DNA of 62,923 bases from VFKI01 sp964647825. GTDB taxonomy: Bacteria; Pseudomonadota; Gammaproteobacteria; DSM-16500. Of this stretch, positions 9,168-18,484 are shown in pieces. Every line of letters starts with the position of its first letter. Position 1 is the first letter of the stretch. The DNA is taken from positions 1 through 62,923 of the forward strand of contig CAZYJL010000009.1 in the NCBI GenBank assembly GCA_964647825.1, in the 5' to 3' direction. The position numbers were made by a program, and so were the translations under genes. A model generated the notes under the pieces. The model searched no databases and was not told the DNA's origin. It was given only the letters and a program-made list of their open reading frames with translations.

Positions 9168-12100
9168 ATGTATTTCACTGATCTTTTTATTCGACGTCCT
9201 GTTGTTTCCCTGTCACTTGGTATCTTAATTTTATTGTCAGGGCTTTGGGCAATGGCGCAGTTACCCTTAGGACTGTACCCAAAAATCACATTTCCCGTGA
9301 TTCATGTGATGACAAGTTATCCAGGCGCGAGTCCAGAAGTCGTACAAAATTATGTGACAGACAAAATCCAAACGAGTTTAAATGGTATTGATGGTGTCGA
9401 CTACATCACTTCCACTAGCTCACAAGGAAGCAGTGAAATTGGTTTGCATTTTTTCCTCGGAGAGAATCTTGACCAAGCGATCTCTGCAGTCATGCGTAAT
9501 GTACAATCTGTGACGAGTGAATTACCGACTGGCACACTAACACCAACCATTGAATCTGGCCATGGCCAAATGCCCTATTTAATTTTACGCGCAACCAGTC
9601 ATCACCCATCACTTGAATGGGTCACCGATTATCTTGATCGTATGGTGGTCCCCGAATTGCAACTGGTGACAGGGATTTCTGATGTCGCTATTTGGGGTCC
9701 ACGCTACACAATGGATATCCGCTTAAATCCACAAAAAATGATCGCGCGCAATCTCAGTGCACAAGATGTCGTTAGCGCAATCCTGCACTACACCACACCT
9801 TCTGCGCCCGGTAACACATATGGCGAAAGTGTGAGTTATGCGCTCAATCCAGAAACAACGCTACATACACCAGATGATTTTCAAAATTTAATTATAAAAA
9901 ATGACGCGACCAACGCGATTCATTTAAAAGATATTGGCAACGCGACTTTCCATGATAACGATGAAAATAACCGTGCTTGGTTCGATGGTATGCGAGGCGA
10001 TGGTATTGGTCTTACCATGAATCCCAATGCGAATCCACTTACCGTAGCAGACGCGATACACGCGATACTACCAAAAATTCAAAGCCATTTACCCGATAAC
10101 ATTCAACTAGGTGAAGTTTTTAATATCACAAAATACATTCATGCCTCTTTGCATGAGGTCATGAAATCGATTATTGAGGCCATGATCATTGTTGTTGGTG
10201 TCATGTTGTTATTACTTGGCAGTCCACGCACTGTCGCTGTACCGCTATCTGCTATTCCGTTATCACTTATTGGTGTCTGTTTTATTATGTGGCTCTGCCA
10301 TTTCTCATTTAACACATTAACACTATTAGCCATGGTCTTGGCTATTGGTCTCGTCGTTGATGATGCGATTGTCGTCGTTGAAAATATCGTCAGGCATATT
10401 GAAACTGGCAAAACGGCGATGCAAGCGGCTCTCATTGGTGCACGTGAAATGACCGGGCCTGTCATTGCCATGACACTCACACTCGCTGCAGTCTATACAC
10501 CGATGTTATTAGCAAGTGGCGTCACGGGTCATCTGTTTACTGAATTTGCCATGACACTTGCTGGTAGTGTCCTGATCTCCGGCATCATTGCACTCACGCT
10601 ATCACCTTTATTTTGTGCGCATTTTCTCAGTCAAAACGCTCTAACGCATCGCTGGGTGCTCGCCGCAGAAAAACGCGTGACTTATTTACGTTCGATCTAC
10701 CTCAATAAACTCAATCAAATTTTACAACATCGCGGCAAAGTGATGCTTGCATGGTTTTTCATTTTACTCGGCTGTGCCTATCTCTACCAAAAAACGCCGC
10801 ATGAACTCGTACCACGAGAAGATACCGGCATTTTAATGCTAGCGGCCAATGCACCTGCAGATGCGAATTTAAATTATCTCGAAAAATATCGTCCTGCGGT
10901 CGAAGCCATCTTAAAAAATCAAAAAGATGTCACTAATTACGTTGAAGTACTGAATAATAACGCGTTAATGGCCTACGTCAGTTTACGCGACTGGCGTCAA
11001 CGCACGTTAAGCGGTCAGCAACTCATCGCAAACATGCAAGAAAAACTCAATAAAATTGCAGGCTTTTCTACTTTTGTACAAAATATTTCACTAGTACCTG
11101 GCGCAGGTGGCAATAATACCGTTAGCTTGATGCTCACAGGCAATATGGATTATGCATCACTTTATCGCTCTGCAAAAAAACTCGAACAACTCGCGCAACA
11201 ATCAGGCCACTTTTTATATGTACAAGATAGTTTGCAATATAATCAACCGCAGATTAATTTGAAAATTGATAAAACCGCTGCCACCGCCATGCATATTTCA
11301 CCAGATAGTATTGCAAATCAACTGACCTCATTACTCAGTCAACGTCGTATTACCCAATTTTCTTGGGAAGGCCATAGTTACGATATTGAAATCAGTATTC
11401 CACAAAAATACCGTCGTAACCCTGAAGATATTTTAAATCTGCAAGTGCCTAATGAAAAAGGAACACTTATTCCACTCAACAGCGTGCTGAGAATGCACCT
11501 TGATGTCATGCCACAAGCATTAAATCAATTTCAGAAACGCAATAGCGTTTCCATTATGGCACAAACCGCACCTGGTACCAGTTATTCTGAAGGATTGACT
11601 GTATTACAGCACATTGCAGAAACAAAATTAGACAAAAATATCATGCTCGATTACTCAGGCATGACTCGCCAATTTTTACAGGAAGGCCAACATACATTAT
11701 GGATCTTTGGTTTAGCGATAGTGATTATTTTTCTTGTATTAAGTATTCAATTTAATCGTTTTCGTGATGCGCTGATTATTTTATTAGGTAGCGTACCACT
11801 TGCATTATTTAGTGCATTATTACCTTTGTGGCTTGGGTTTGGCACAGTAAATATTTATACGCAAATTGGTTTATTAACTTTGATTGGTTTAATCAGTAAA
11901 CACGGTATTTTATTAACCGAATTCGCCAATCATGCTCAACGTACCGAGACTATGTCACCACTCGAGGCCATTTTACAATCTGCTCGTTTACGTTTTCGCC
12001 CTATCATCATGACAACAGCCGCCATGGTCGTCGGTGCATTTCCATTATTATTTGCTGAGGGTGCGGGTGCAGAAAGTCGTCATGCCATTGGTATTATTAT

Positions 12101-12209
12101 TGTTTCAGGCATGAGCCTCGGAACGCTATTTACACTATTTGTTATGCCAGTATTGTATTTATGGTTTGGTCGGAAACAGCATGCAACATCCCCTGCATCT
12201 TGGATGTAA
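9168..12209 (+). CDS. RND-family multidrug efflux permease
   Basis: The protein has 1,013 aa from the ATG at 9168, placed right after the adaptor stop (TAATATG). It begins with the family hallmark FIRRPVVSLSLG (first transmembrane helix), carries two large periplasmic loops and has the proton-relay pair D398-D399 in GLVVDDAIVVVEN of helix 4. The C-terminal half repeats the fold (LLGSVPLALFSALLPLWLG, GLISKHGILLTEFAN, MPVLYLW). Length and layout match MexF/MdtBC/AcrB-type hydrophobe-amphiphile pumps. Substrate cannot be told from sequence. Its last 68 bp overlap the 3' end of the convergent MATE gene. Confidence 0.93.
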   Translation: MYFTDLFIRRPVVSLSLGILILLSGLWAMAQLPLGLYPKITFPVIHVMTSYPGASPEVVQNYVTDKIQTSLNGIDGVDYITSTSSQGSSEIGLHFFLGENLDQAISAVMRNVQSVTSELPTGTLTPTIESGHGQMPYLILRATSHHPSLEWVTDYLDRMVVPELQLVTGISDVAIWGPRYTMDIRLNPQKMIARNLSAQDVVSAILHYTTPSAPGNTYGESVSYALNPETTLHTPDDFQNLIIKNDATNAIHLKDIGNATFHDNDENNRAWFDGMRGDGIGLTMNPNANPLTVADAIHAILPKIQSHLPDNIQLGEVFNITKYIHASLHEVMKSIIEAMIIVVGVMLLLLGSPRTVAVPLSAIPLSLIGVCFIMWLCHFSFNTLTLLAMVLAIGLVVDDAIVVVENIVRHIETGKTAMQAALIGAREMTGPVIAMTLTLAAVYTPMLLASGVTGHLFTEFAMTLAGSVLISGIIALTLSPLFCAHFLSQNALTHRWVLAAEKRVTYLRSIYLNKLNQILQHRGKVMLAWFFILLGCAYLYQKTPHELVPREDTGILMLAANAPADANLNYLEKYRPAVEAILKNQKDVTNYVEVLNNNALMAYVSLRDWRQRTLSGQQLIANMQEKLNKIAGFSTFVQNISLVPGAGGNNTVSLMLTGNMDYASLYRSAKKLEQLAQQSGHFLYVQDSLQYNQPQINLKIDKTAATAMHISPDSIANQLTSLLSQRRITQFSWEGHSYDIEISIPQKYRRNPEDILNLQVPNEKGTLIPLNSVLRMHLDVMPQALNQFQKRNSVSIMAQTAPGTSYSEGLTVLQHIAETKLDKNIMLDYSGMTRQFLQEGQHTLWIFGLAIVIIFLVLSIQFNRFRDALIILLGSVPLALFSALLPLWLGFGTVNIYTQIGLLTLIGLISKHGILLTEFANHAQRTETMSPLEAILQSARLRFRPIIMTTAAMVVGAFPLLFAEGAGAESRHAIGIIIVSGMSLGTLFTLFVMPVLYLWFGRKQHATSPASWM

Positions 12210-13548
12210 AACGACGAAACAACACCACCAGACTCACTAGTGCGCCGATAATCATGCCATACCAGAATCCTTTAGGCCCTAATACAGTTTTTGCTAATAA
12301 CCAGCCGCACGGCAAAGAAATAAACCAAAAGCCCATAATAGAAACCAATAACGTAAAACGTGTTTCACGTAGCGCGCGTAATGCACCAAACAAACTAATT
12401 CGCACAGACTCTACTAATTGAAAAATCGCACTCACTGCAAGAAACTGCACTGCTAGCTGCGTCAATAACGGATACTTTGTAACGTCCAAATCAATTCCAA
12501 TTAATTTTTCTGGAAAAACCCAATAAAAGATCGCCACAACAAACATAAAAATACTATTGGCAAACATACCAGCGGCGGCTGCACGTGCAGCCGCATTTGG
12601 GTTACCAGCACCAATCTCATGCCCCATTCGTACAGTAATCGCCTGTGCCATCGCAAACACAACTGCACTAAATTGCATAAGGAATTGTATGGCAATTTGA
12701 TTCGCTGCTAAAGTAAAATGACCATAAAAACCAATCAACAAAGACAAAACGAAGAAAAAACCCACTTCTACAGAAAACATTAAACCCATCGGCACGCCAA
12801 CATGCAAAATGTCTTTCAAGTATAGAAAAGAATTTTTTTTTGCAGAAAAAGCTAAAATAAAATAATTTCTATAATATTTTTTCAGTAAAAGATAAGTCAG
12901 CATCACAATGCCACTTAACCAAAATGAAATAGTCTGGCCTAAACCCACACCCATAATACCTAATTTTGGAAATCCAAATTTTCCAAAGACAAATACATAA
13001 TTAAAAAAAATAGCAATTGGCACCCATAAAAAAGTAAATAACATACTGACACGGGTATGACCTAAGCCAATCAAAAATTGAATGAATACCAACATCATAA
13101 AATCAGGCAATAATCCCCATGACAATGCATGCAAATAATCATCACCCAGTTGAATAATATCTAAAGGTTGGCCGAACAAACCAAATAACGGCGCGACATG
13201 ACGAATCAAAAAGAACATGATAGGCGCTAACACTATCGCAAGCACACAACTATCACGCAAGACACCCGCTACACCCAAAGCATGCTTAGCGCCATGTTCA
13301 CGCGCTATCAATGTACTCACGGCAGATAACGTACCCCACAATACCACCATGATCGTAAAGAAAAACCACGATACCAACGCACCTGCCGCCAGAGTATCTG
13401 CGCCTAAATGTGCAAAGAAAAAAGTAGAAAAGAAACCAAGAGAAGCTTCAACCATGCCGGTAATCACAATAGGAATAGCAAGCAATAATAATATTCTTAA
13501 ATCTTGCGAATAAAAATTTCTCTGAAAAAAAATTTGAAAATAATTCAT
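12142..13548 (-). CDS. MATE-family multidrug/cation exporter
   Basis: The protein has 468 aa and about 12 predicted membrane helices in two homologous halves. Typical MATE features are PIVITGMVEASLGFFSTFFFAHLGADTLAAGAL near the start and VGVPMGLMFSVEVGFF opening the second half. It would export organic cations or drugs using H+ or Na+. Its 3' end overlaps the RND pump gene tail-to-tail by 68 bp, so both C-terminal coding segments share DNA. Upstream, 8 bp separate it from the stop of the ankyrin/AnkH-like gene, so the two are probably cotranscribed. NorM-type is likely, but the exact subfamily is not resolved. Confidence 0.9.
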   Translation of the reverse strand: MNYFQIFFQRNFYSQDLRILLLLAIPIVITGMVEASLGFFSTFFFAHLGADTLAAGALVSWFFFTIMVVLWGTLSAVSTLIAREHGAKHALGVAGVLRDSCVLAIVLAPIMFFLIRHVAPLFGLFGQPLDIIQLGDDYLHALSWGLLPDFMMLVFIQFLIGLGHTRVSMLFTFLWVPIAIFFNYVFVFGKFGFPKLGIMGVGLGQTISFWLSGIVMLTYLLLKKYYRNYFILAFSAKKNSFLYLKDILHVGVPMGLMFSVEVGFFFVLSLLIGFYGHFTLAANQIAIQFLMQFSAVVFAMAQAITVRMGHEIGAGNPNAAARAAAAGMFANSIFMFVVAIFYWVFPEKLIGIDLDVTKYPLLTQLAVQFLAVSAIFQLVESVRISLFGALRALRETRFTLLVSIMGFWFISLPCGWLLAKTVLGPKGFWYGMIIGALVSLVVLFRRFTSKMQGMLHAVSDQTINTILA

Positions 13549-13556
13549 AAATGCAC

Positions 13557-14948
13557 TTATCGTTCCTGTCGTGGATCATAGCCATGACGCTGTAACAGTG
13601 AAAAAAACCTTTTACCTTCTTCACCCATATCTTCGTATACATACGTGCGCACATAATTTTTTAAAACATAAGAATAGTCAGAATGTAATAAAACAGCGAG
13701 TATTTTTTCAGCACGTTCATTTTCACGTAAACCGCCGTTTGTACAGCATTGAAACAAAATAGCTGCAAATATTTCTGCCAGTGTCGCTTTGCGTAATTTA
13801 TTCACTGCACGAAAGCGCTGCAAAGCAAAATTCAATGTTCGATCCCGATTCCATTCACGCCATTGCGCGAAATACGCTAATGCCTGTTTTTTAGAGACGT
13901 CCTCTGTTTGACCTGCCTCGCTTAAAAATAAAAATAAGATTGCCGGAATACACGCTTCCACATTGGCCCAAGAACAGTTACCACTGACTTGTGCAGTAAT
14001 TGGAATTTCAACTAAAGGTACTAGTCCTAACCATTGTGGCAAAACGTCATTGATTTCATCAAAAGTTAATTTCTCATAAAGCAGTTGCTGAATTAAATTT
14101 GCATTAAAACGATCCATCCACTGAATCCGATAGACAACAATATTGTCATATAAACGGCTATCTTCACGACGATCGCATTTCACTAATAAATCACCACGAT
14201 GAATAAACGTAATCGCATGACCTTCATAACAAACTGGAATGATTAAAATTTCTTGATTAATTAACGCTAAAATTTCTTTCTGATAATTTCTATAATTAAT
14301 TTGGTACTGTTGATAACGAATTAACTCATCTGCTCGAAACAATGCAGCAATTATTTTTTCATTGATTGCTGCAAAAGAACGCAAACGACGCGCTGCGTAA
14401 TGTCGGTTAAACTGCGCAAGTGAATCAGCAATCATCGCGATCGTTGCTTCAGGCACAAACCCTTCAAAATCCACTTCAACGATTTGCTGATTAGGTGCCA
14501 CCATACAACCAACACCAACCAATTCAAATAAATGCCCCATTAATTTCGTATTCACGTAATCTTTAATAAATTCTAATTTGGCACCGCGCTGCCGTAAAAG
14601 GGTTTTCATCGCAGATTGATTACGTAAGAAAGGCATCACACCGACAGGTTGCCCTGCTAGAGAATAAGCATTAGGGTCTGCGCCACGATCCAATAACAAT
14701 GTAGCGAGTGCTCTATTATTATTTTCTGCCGCCCAATGTAACGCTGTATTTCCCAACACATCTTGCAATTTTACCTCTGCGCCATACTGAATAAGTAATT
14801 CTGCAATATCCGTACGATTCATAATTGCTGCTTCAATTAATGGCGTAAAACCATATTCATCAATGGCATTCACAGGGATACCAGATTGCAGCAAATGCAC
14901 TATTTGCTGTGTATTTTCAGATAAAATTGCATTAGCAAGCGTTAACAT
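13557..14948 (-). CDS. Ankyrin-repeat protein with C-terminal protease-like domain (AnkH-like effector candidate)
   Basis: The protein has 463 aa. The ATG at 14948 has an AGGA site; an in-frame GTG ten codons upstream does not. Residues 5-115 hold about three ankyrin repeats (DEYGFTPLIEAAIMNRTDIAELLIQYGAE; NTALHWAAENNNRALATLLLDRGADPN). The rest is a conserved-looking globular region with SGNCSWANVEACIPA, a Cys-Trp nucleophile-like motif. Length, N-terminal ankyrins and a papain-like C-terminal half resemble AnkH/LegA3, a Legionella core effector reported to combine ankyrin repeats with a cysteine-protease-like fold. That identification is from memory and is inference. It lies 8 bp upstream of the MATE gene in the same direction. 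Confidence 0.75.
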   Translation of the reverse strand: MLTLANAILSENTQQIVHLLQSGIPVNAIDEYGFTPLIEAAIMNRTDIAELLIQYGAEVKLQDVLGNTALHWAAENNNRALATLLLDRGADPNAYSLAGQPVGVMPFLRNQSAMKTLLRQRGAKLEFIKDYVNTKLMGHLFELVGVGCMVAPNQQIVEVDFEGFVPEATIAMIADSLAQFNRHYAARRLRSFAAINEKIIAALFRADELIRYQQYQINYRNYQKEILALINQEILIIPVCYEGHAITFIHRGDLLVKCDRREDSRLYDNIVVYRIQWMDRFNANLIQQLLYEKLTFDEINDVLPQWLGLVPLVEIPITAQVSGNCSWANVEACIPAILFLFLSEAGQTEDVSKKQALAYFAQWREWNRDRTLNFALQRFRAVNKLRKATLAEIFAAILFQCCTNGGLRENERAEKILAVLLHSDYSYVLKNYVRTYVYEDMGEEGKRFFSLLQRHGYDPRQER

Positions 14949-14994
14949 AAAAAATTTCCTATTTTTATTCTTAATCACTCAGTAACGAGAGACT

Positions 14995-15111
14995 GTTTAC
15001 AATTGACTATTTTTAATCATTTTAAGAGAAAATAGGAAGTTTTCGAGAATCAAATCCAATCGGAAGGAATGTATTTGATGTTAAAATGTTTTAAAAAAGT
15101 CAATTGTAAAC
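14995..15111. repeat. 117-bp inverted-repeat element (repeat type 2)
   Basis: Near-perfect terminal inverted repeats begin GTTTACAATTGACT at the left and end with its complement AGTCAATTGTAAAC at the right. They continue as TTTTTAATCATTTTAA-like arms. The central part (AATCAAATCCAATC, ATGTATTTGATG) recurs in the other orientation at 62704-62810. It is non-coding and lies in the gap between two minus-strand genes. No clear target duplication is seen. Confidence 0.7.
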
Positions 15112-15120
15112 GACCTCAAA

Positions 15121-15684
15121 TTATGATGAAGAACCAAACGGTGAAGGTCGTGGATTAAATTTTCTTTCATACCGTAATTGCTGCCGATTTTGCAAACCCG
15201 GCACTGGTCGCGCTTCTAATTTTTGTCGATTTTCTGGATTGGTATTTTGTGCATCAAGATTTTCTAATCCATCTGCATTGACAACTAATGGCGACACATT
15301 TTGCGAAATACCATCGAACTGTTTTTTTTGCGAGAGTAATGGATGTGATGCATGACGCGAATACTGTCCACCACCTCTACTACTCCCGCGTACCGCATAA
15401 CCACGTGAAGCTGTCTTATTTTGCTGAGGCTGCTGACGTGCTGCAAACATCTCAGCACGCTTTTGCTTTTGTCGATTCACTCGATCTGCATGGCCCATGA
15501 TGAACGCTTCGCGCACTGCAAGCGGCAATAAATCATCGCGCGGATCAACTGACATCGCATCACGATATCGGAATTTTACTTCTTCAGCTTTTCCACCTTC
15601 ACTACTACCTTCTGACTCACTATCAACTTGCTCAAGTAAGCGAGAAAAATGCGATGTCTTTTTTTGTAAATCACGTGGATCCAT
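15121..15684 (-). CDS. Hypothetical disordered Gln/Arg/Ser-rich protein
   Basis: The protein has 187 aa from the ATG at 15684, with an AGGAAAGAG site upstream; a GTG directly before it is the alternative. It has no membrane segment or known domain. It is rich in Gln, Arg, Ser, Asn and Gly (RGYAVRGSSRGGGQYSRH, RQQPQQNK), so it is probably disordered. A short helical N-terminal half contains AVREAFIMGHADRVNRQKQKR. Translation is supported by codon pattern, ribosome site and fit between neighbours. I do not recognise a family. A secreted effector or an RNA-binding accessory protein are both possible. Confidence 0.6.
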   Translation of the reverse strand: MDPRDLQKKTSHFSRLLEQVDSESEGSSEGGKAEEVKFRYRDAMSVDPRDDLLPLAVREAFIMGHADRVNRQKQKRAEMFAARQQPQQNKTASRGYAVRGSSRGGGQYSRHASHPLLSQKKQFDGISQNVSPLVVNADGLENLDAQNTNPENRQKLEARPVPGLQNRQQLRYERKFNPRPSPFGSSS

Positions 15685-15718
15685 CACTCTCTTTCCTATA
15701 CAAGAAAATAAAAATCTT

Positions 15719-15736
15719 GACTACCTAAGCTGTTAC
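15719..15736. repeat. Solo end of the GTAAC/GTTAC palindromic element family
   Basis: GACTACCTAAGCTGTTAC at 15719-15736 is the same as the right end of the element at 18289-18473. No matching left end is present nearby, so this is a truncated remnant in the gap between two genes. Confidence 0.65.
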
Positions 15737-15751
15737 AAACCATGCTTATTA

Positions 15752-17032
15752 TCATTTTTCTTCAAATACGACATCTTGATAAACAAGATGTATTTTTTTA
15801 TTTTTTTCTTTTGCAGTTGATTGTATCTGCCTATCAGCTACGTCTGTTTCACCCGCAATTAATGTCGTCGTCACCAACGTGCCTGCGACATTCACGGTGG
15901 TACGCATCATATCAATCACTTTATCCATTCCCATCACCATCGCGAGCGCTGTAAAAGGTAATCCTAAAGCAGTCAACACAACCATTGACATCACAGAAGC
16001 AGAGCCAGGCACGCCTGCCGTACCAATTGTGGCAATCGCAGCCGTCAAAATAATCATGATATATTCATGCAATCCTAAAGGGATGTGAAATAAGGTTGCA
16101 GTAAAAATACAGACAATTGCTGGATAAATCGCACCACAACCATCCATCTTTGCATTGGCACCCAATGGTGCAACAAACGAAGCAACTGACTTTGAAATAC
16201 CCATACGTTTAATCAACGTCTCTAACGTCACCGGCAATGTGCCAAGACTCGAAGATGTGGTAAACGCCGTTAACAACGCAGGCCATGCTTTCTTCACAAA
16301 AACAAATGGATTTTTTTTACCGAAGAAAAATAGCAATAAACCATACACAATTAACTGCGCAAAACAGGCAGCATACACCGCGAGAATAAATTTACCGAAT
16401 GGCAAAAGATTTTTAAAACCATAACGACACGTCACATCCGCAATAAAAACAAAAATACCAATAGGCGATAAACGAATAATCCAACGCGTCATCTGCATAA
16501 AGATTTTTGCGAGACCATCAAATAATTTTTTAACCGGTTTCGTTTCTTGACCACCCAATGCCATAGCGATTGCAAATAAAATACCAAACACAATTATTGG
16601 AATGACTTTGCCATGCGCCATTTGATCAATCAAATTTCCAGGCAACATATCAAGAAATACTTTACTCAAAACAGGGGCATCGCGTAATGTCGTCAAGGGC
16701 ATTGTTTGCGGAAAACCCACACCCGGCCGTAATAGCAGTGCCGATGTGAGACCAATAATTGCCGCAATCACTGCAGTAAATAAAAACCAAAATAATGTCT
16801 TGAAACCTAATTGACGTAGCCGTGTCATGTTTTCAACACGCGTGAAACTCGTCACCACTAATACAAATGTGACTGGAATAATCACCATCTGTAATAACTG
16901 CAAAAATGCATCACCGATTGGTTTGATATGACTAACCAGTGTTGCAGGCGCGAGCTTGCCAAACATAGCGCCAAATACTAATGCCAATAGGCACTGCATC
17001 CCAAATCCCGGTTTTTTCAATGTCAATGCCAC
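15752..17032 (-). CDS. Dicarboxylate/glutamate:cation symporter (SDF/DAACS family)
   Basis: The protein has 426 aa and starts at GTG (17032) with AGGAG 6 nt upstream. Multiple membrane helices are followed by the family signatures: the Ser-rich re-entrant loop TTSSSLGTLPVTLE, then PLGANAKMDGCGAIYPA (counterpart of the NMDGT motif, here KMDGC) and TAGVPGSASVMSM. It imports C4-dicarboxylates, glutamate or aspartate with Na+ or H+. The KMDGC variant departs from the usual NMDGT, so the transported substrate may differ. Imported glutamate would fit with the large NAD-glutamate dehydrogenase encoded downstream in the window. Confidence 0.9.
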   Translation of the reverse strand: MALTLKKPGFGMQCLLALVFGAMFGKLAPATLVSHIKPIGDAFLQLLQMVIIPVTFVLVVTSFTRVENMTRLRQLGFKTLFWFLFTAVIAAIIGLTSALLLRPGVGFPQTMPLTTLRDAPVLSKVFLDMLPGNLIDQMAHGKVIPIIVFGILFAIAMALGGQETKPVKKLFDGLAKIFMQMTRWIIRLSPIGIFVFIADVTCRYGFKNLLPFGKFILAVYAACFAQLIVYGLLLFFFGKKNPFVFVKKAWPALLTAFTTSSSLGTLPVTLETLIKRMGISKSVASFVAPLGANAKMDGCGAIYPAIVCIFTATLFHIPLGLHEYIMIILTAAIATIGTAGVPGSASVMSMVVLTALGLPFTALAMVMGMDKVIDMMRTTVNVAGTLVTTTLIAGETDVADRQIQSTAKEKNKKIHLVYQDVVFEEK

Positions 17033-17198
17033 TTTTTTCTCCTACTGATATCGCTGCTATTCTTTCAAGCAAAGAGAGCGGAATGACCAGCAAATTAATC
17101 AACTCATTGATGTCGGCACTCTAACATAGCTGCCATAAACCAGCCAATAAGCAATACCAACCAGAACCCTCGACAAAAAACAGATAAGATACTGATTG

Positions 17199-17259
17199 TA
17201 TTAATAAAAACATTTTTTTAGAAAAAATAATAATATAATCAATAAGATAAAAAAATAGT
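17199..17259. repeat. AT-rich inverted repeat (possible second copy of the one at 55442)
   Basis: ACTGATTGTATTA faces TAATATAATCAATA across an A/T-rich loop, an imperfect inverted repeat. The right arm is the same as that of a perfect inverted repeat at 55442-55506. The extreme AT content makes chance similarity possible. Confidence 0.35.
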
Positions 17260-17348
17260 GATTTATTCATAAAATCAATAAGTTAAGTGAAAAATAGCCC
17301 GTGAGACAATAAGGCAAGTGTATATAAACTGATGTTATTTTTGTGTTG

Positions 17349-17480
17349 ATTTTGGTTTTTCATAAGAAATTAACTAGAAAAATCTTGTCATCCCACGGCT
17401 TCGTCTGTGAGATCCAGAAAATCATTGAAAAAAATCTGGATACCACACATAAAGCGCGGTATGACAGCTTTTTTGTTAAA
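17349..17480. repeat. Dispersed repeat type 3 (TGTCATCCC-containing)
   Basis: The segment CTAGAAAAATCTTGTCATCC followed by TGAGATCCAGAAAATCATTG and later GCGCGGTATGACAGCTTTTTT matches, in reverse complement, the repeat at 47718-47926. It makes a long imperfect hairpin of GTCATCCC.../...GTATGAC type. It lacks the outer CTCATATAAA ends, so it is a partial copy. It occupies part of the 480-bp gene-free stretch 17033-17512, which otherwise shows nothing codable. Confidence 0.7.
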
Positions 17481-17512
17481 TATTAAATATAGTTCTAAAA
17501 AATTAATTCATT

Positions 17513-18253
17513 TTATTTTATAACAGATCTTTCCGCATTGTACGGTAACCGTACGACTAAACCCGCAAGATGTAATTGTTGATTTAAGTCATGTGCTAAT
17601 TGATGCAGTTTTTCCTCGGATAAATTCGCTGCACCCACATACACTCTTTCTCTAATTTCACCATTTTTTAAAACAAGTGTTCGAATAAATGCGGCGTAAC
17701 CTGCTGCCTGTAATTTTTTCATTAAGCGTTCTGCATGCGTATGCTGCCGAAAATGTCCCACTTGTATCGCATAATTAGCTGGTACATTCAATACTGAAGG
17801 GTCAACCTGTTCAACAGGTATTGCTGTCACGACAGGCACTTTATTTTTAACAACTTCATTTTCTTTGATTTTTTCCGTCGATTTTTCTTTTTCTACCGGT
17901 AAATCGAAACTATCGACCACCACAGAAACAATTGCAGGCGGCGCAACTGCCGAAATGGCAGGGGCAAGTGCCGCCATGGAAATCATCGATTTTTTTGGCG
18001 CTTCTGGCTTCGTTGCGTGAACAACCGCGGATGGATTTGATGAGAGATTCACTTTTTTTGCTGCGGAAACAGGCGGCGCAACGCGTAATGGTAATACACG
18101 CATTGGTAAGAAAGCAGCAGTCTGCTGTACCACGGCGGTCTCTTTTTTTTGATTCACCTGCGACATTTTGCCGGAAAAAATCGGCAATAAAATCGTGCCA
18201 ACTGCTGCAAGAACCAGTATCCCAACAAGACGATGCAAGCGTTGCACTGCCAT
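17513..18253 (-). CDS. dedD: SPOR-domain cell-division protein, DedD-like
   Basis: The protein has 246 aa. A short cytoplasmic N-terminus and one membrane helix (residues 10-25, VGILVLAAVGTILLPIF) are followed by a long Pro/Ala/Val/Lys-rich periplasmic linker. A C-terminal SPOR domain (about 158-240, NYAIQVGHF...AERLMKKLQAAGYAAFIRT) binds denuded septal peptidoglycan. In Pseudomonas-type genomes dedD follows accD and folC; here it follows accD directly and folC is absent. GGGAGG lies 9 nt before the ATG. A palindromic mobile element sits 35 bp upstream, in the gap to accD. Confidence 0.85.
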   Translation of the reverse strand: MAVQRLHRLVGILVLAAVGTILLPIFSGKMSQVNQKKETAVVQQTAAFLPMRVLPLRVAPPVSAAKKVNLSSNPSAVVHATKPEAPKKSMISMAALAPAISAVAPPAIVSVVVDSFDLPVEKEKSTEKIKENEVVKNKVPVVTAIPVEQVDPSVLNVPANYAIQVGHFRQHTHAERLMKKLQAAGYAAFIRTLVLKNGEIRERVYVGAANLSEEKLHQLAHDLNQQLHLAGLVVRLPYNAERSVIK

Positions 18254-18288
18254 ATGCTATTGCCTCCCTACATAATAAAAAATTTATC

Positions 18289-18473
18289 GTAACAGCTCAG
18301 GTAGTCCGTGGTTTTTAGCTTGACTGCATAACACGAGTCCCGCAGAAACATCACTTCATCGAAGCAAAGCCCTTTCATGAAACATAAAGCGCAGTGCCAT
18401 TGGTAAAATGTAGTCTGCTGTTGGACAATTGCGGTCAGTCAAGCTAAAAACCACGGACTACCTAAGCTGCTAC
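18289..18473. mobile_element. 185-bp palindromic MITE-like element with 8-bp target duplication
   Basis: Terminal inverted repeats of about 37 bp start GTAACAGCTCAGGTAGTCCG at the left; the right end is the complement with only two early differences. The element is flanked on both sides by AATTTATC (18281-18288 and 18474-18481), a perfect 8-bp target duplication. No ORF lies inside. It sits between accD and dedD, where folC is expected in related genomes. Confidence 0.9.
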
Positions 18474-18484
18474 AATTTATCTTT

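Noticed and set aside
12142..12209. Overlap of the RND and MATE genes considered a frameshift artefact
   Set aside because: Both reading frames run to plausible family-length ends; no evidence for an error, though not excluded.
14948..14978. GTG start ten codons upstream for the AnkH-like gene
   Set aside because: No Shine-Dalgarno; the ATG at 14948 has AGGA at suitable distance and begins directly before the first ankyrin repeat.
18289..18473. Palindromic elements considered as tRNA or structured RNA genes
   Set aside because: No tRNA features; target duplications and shared ends fit mobile elements.
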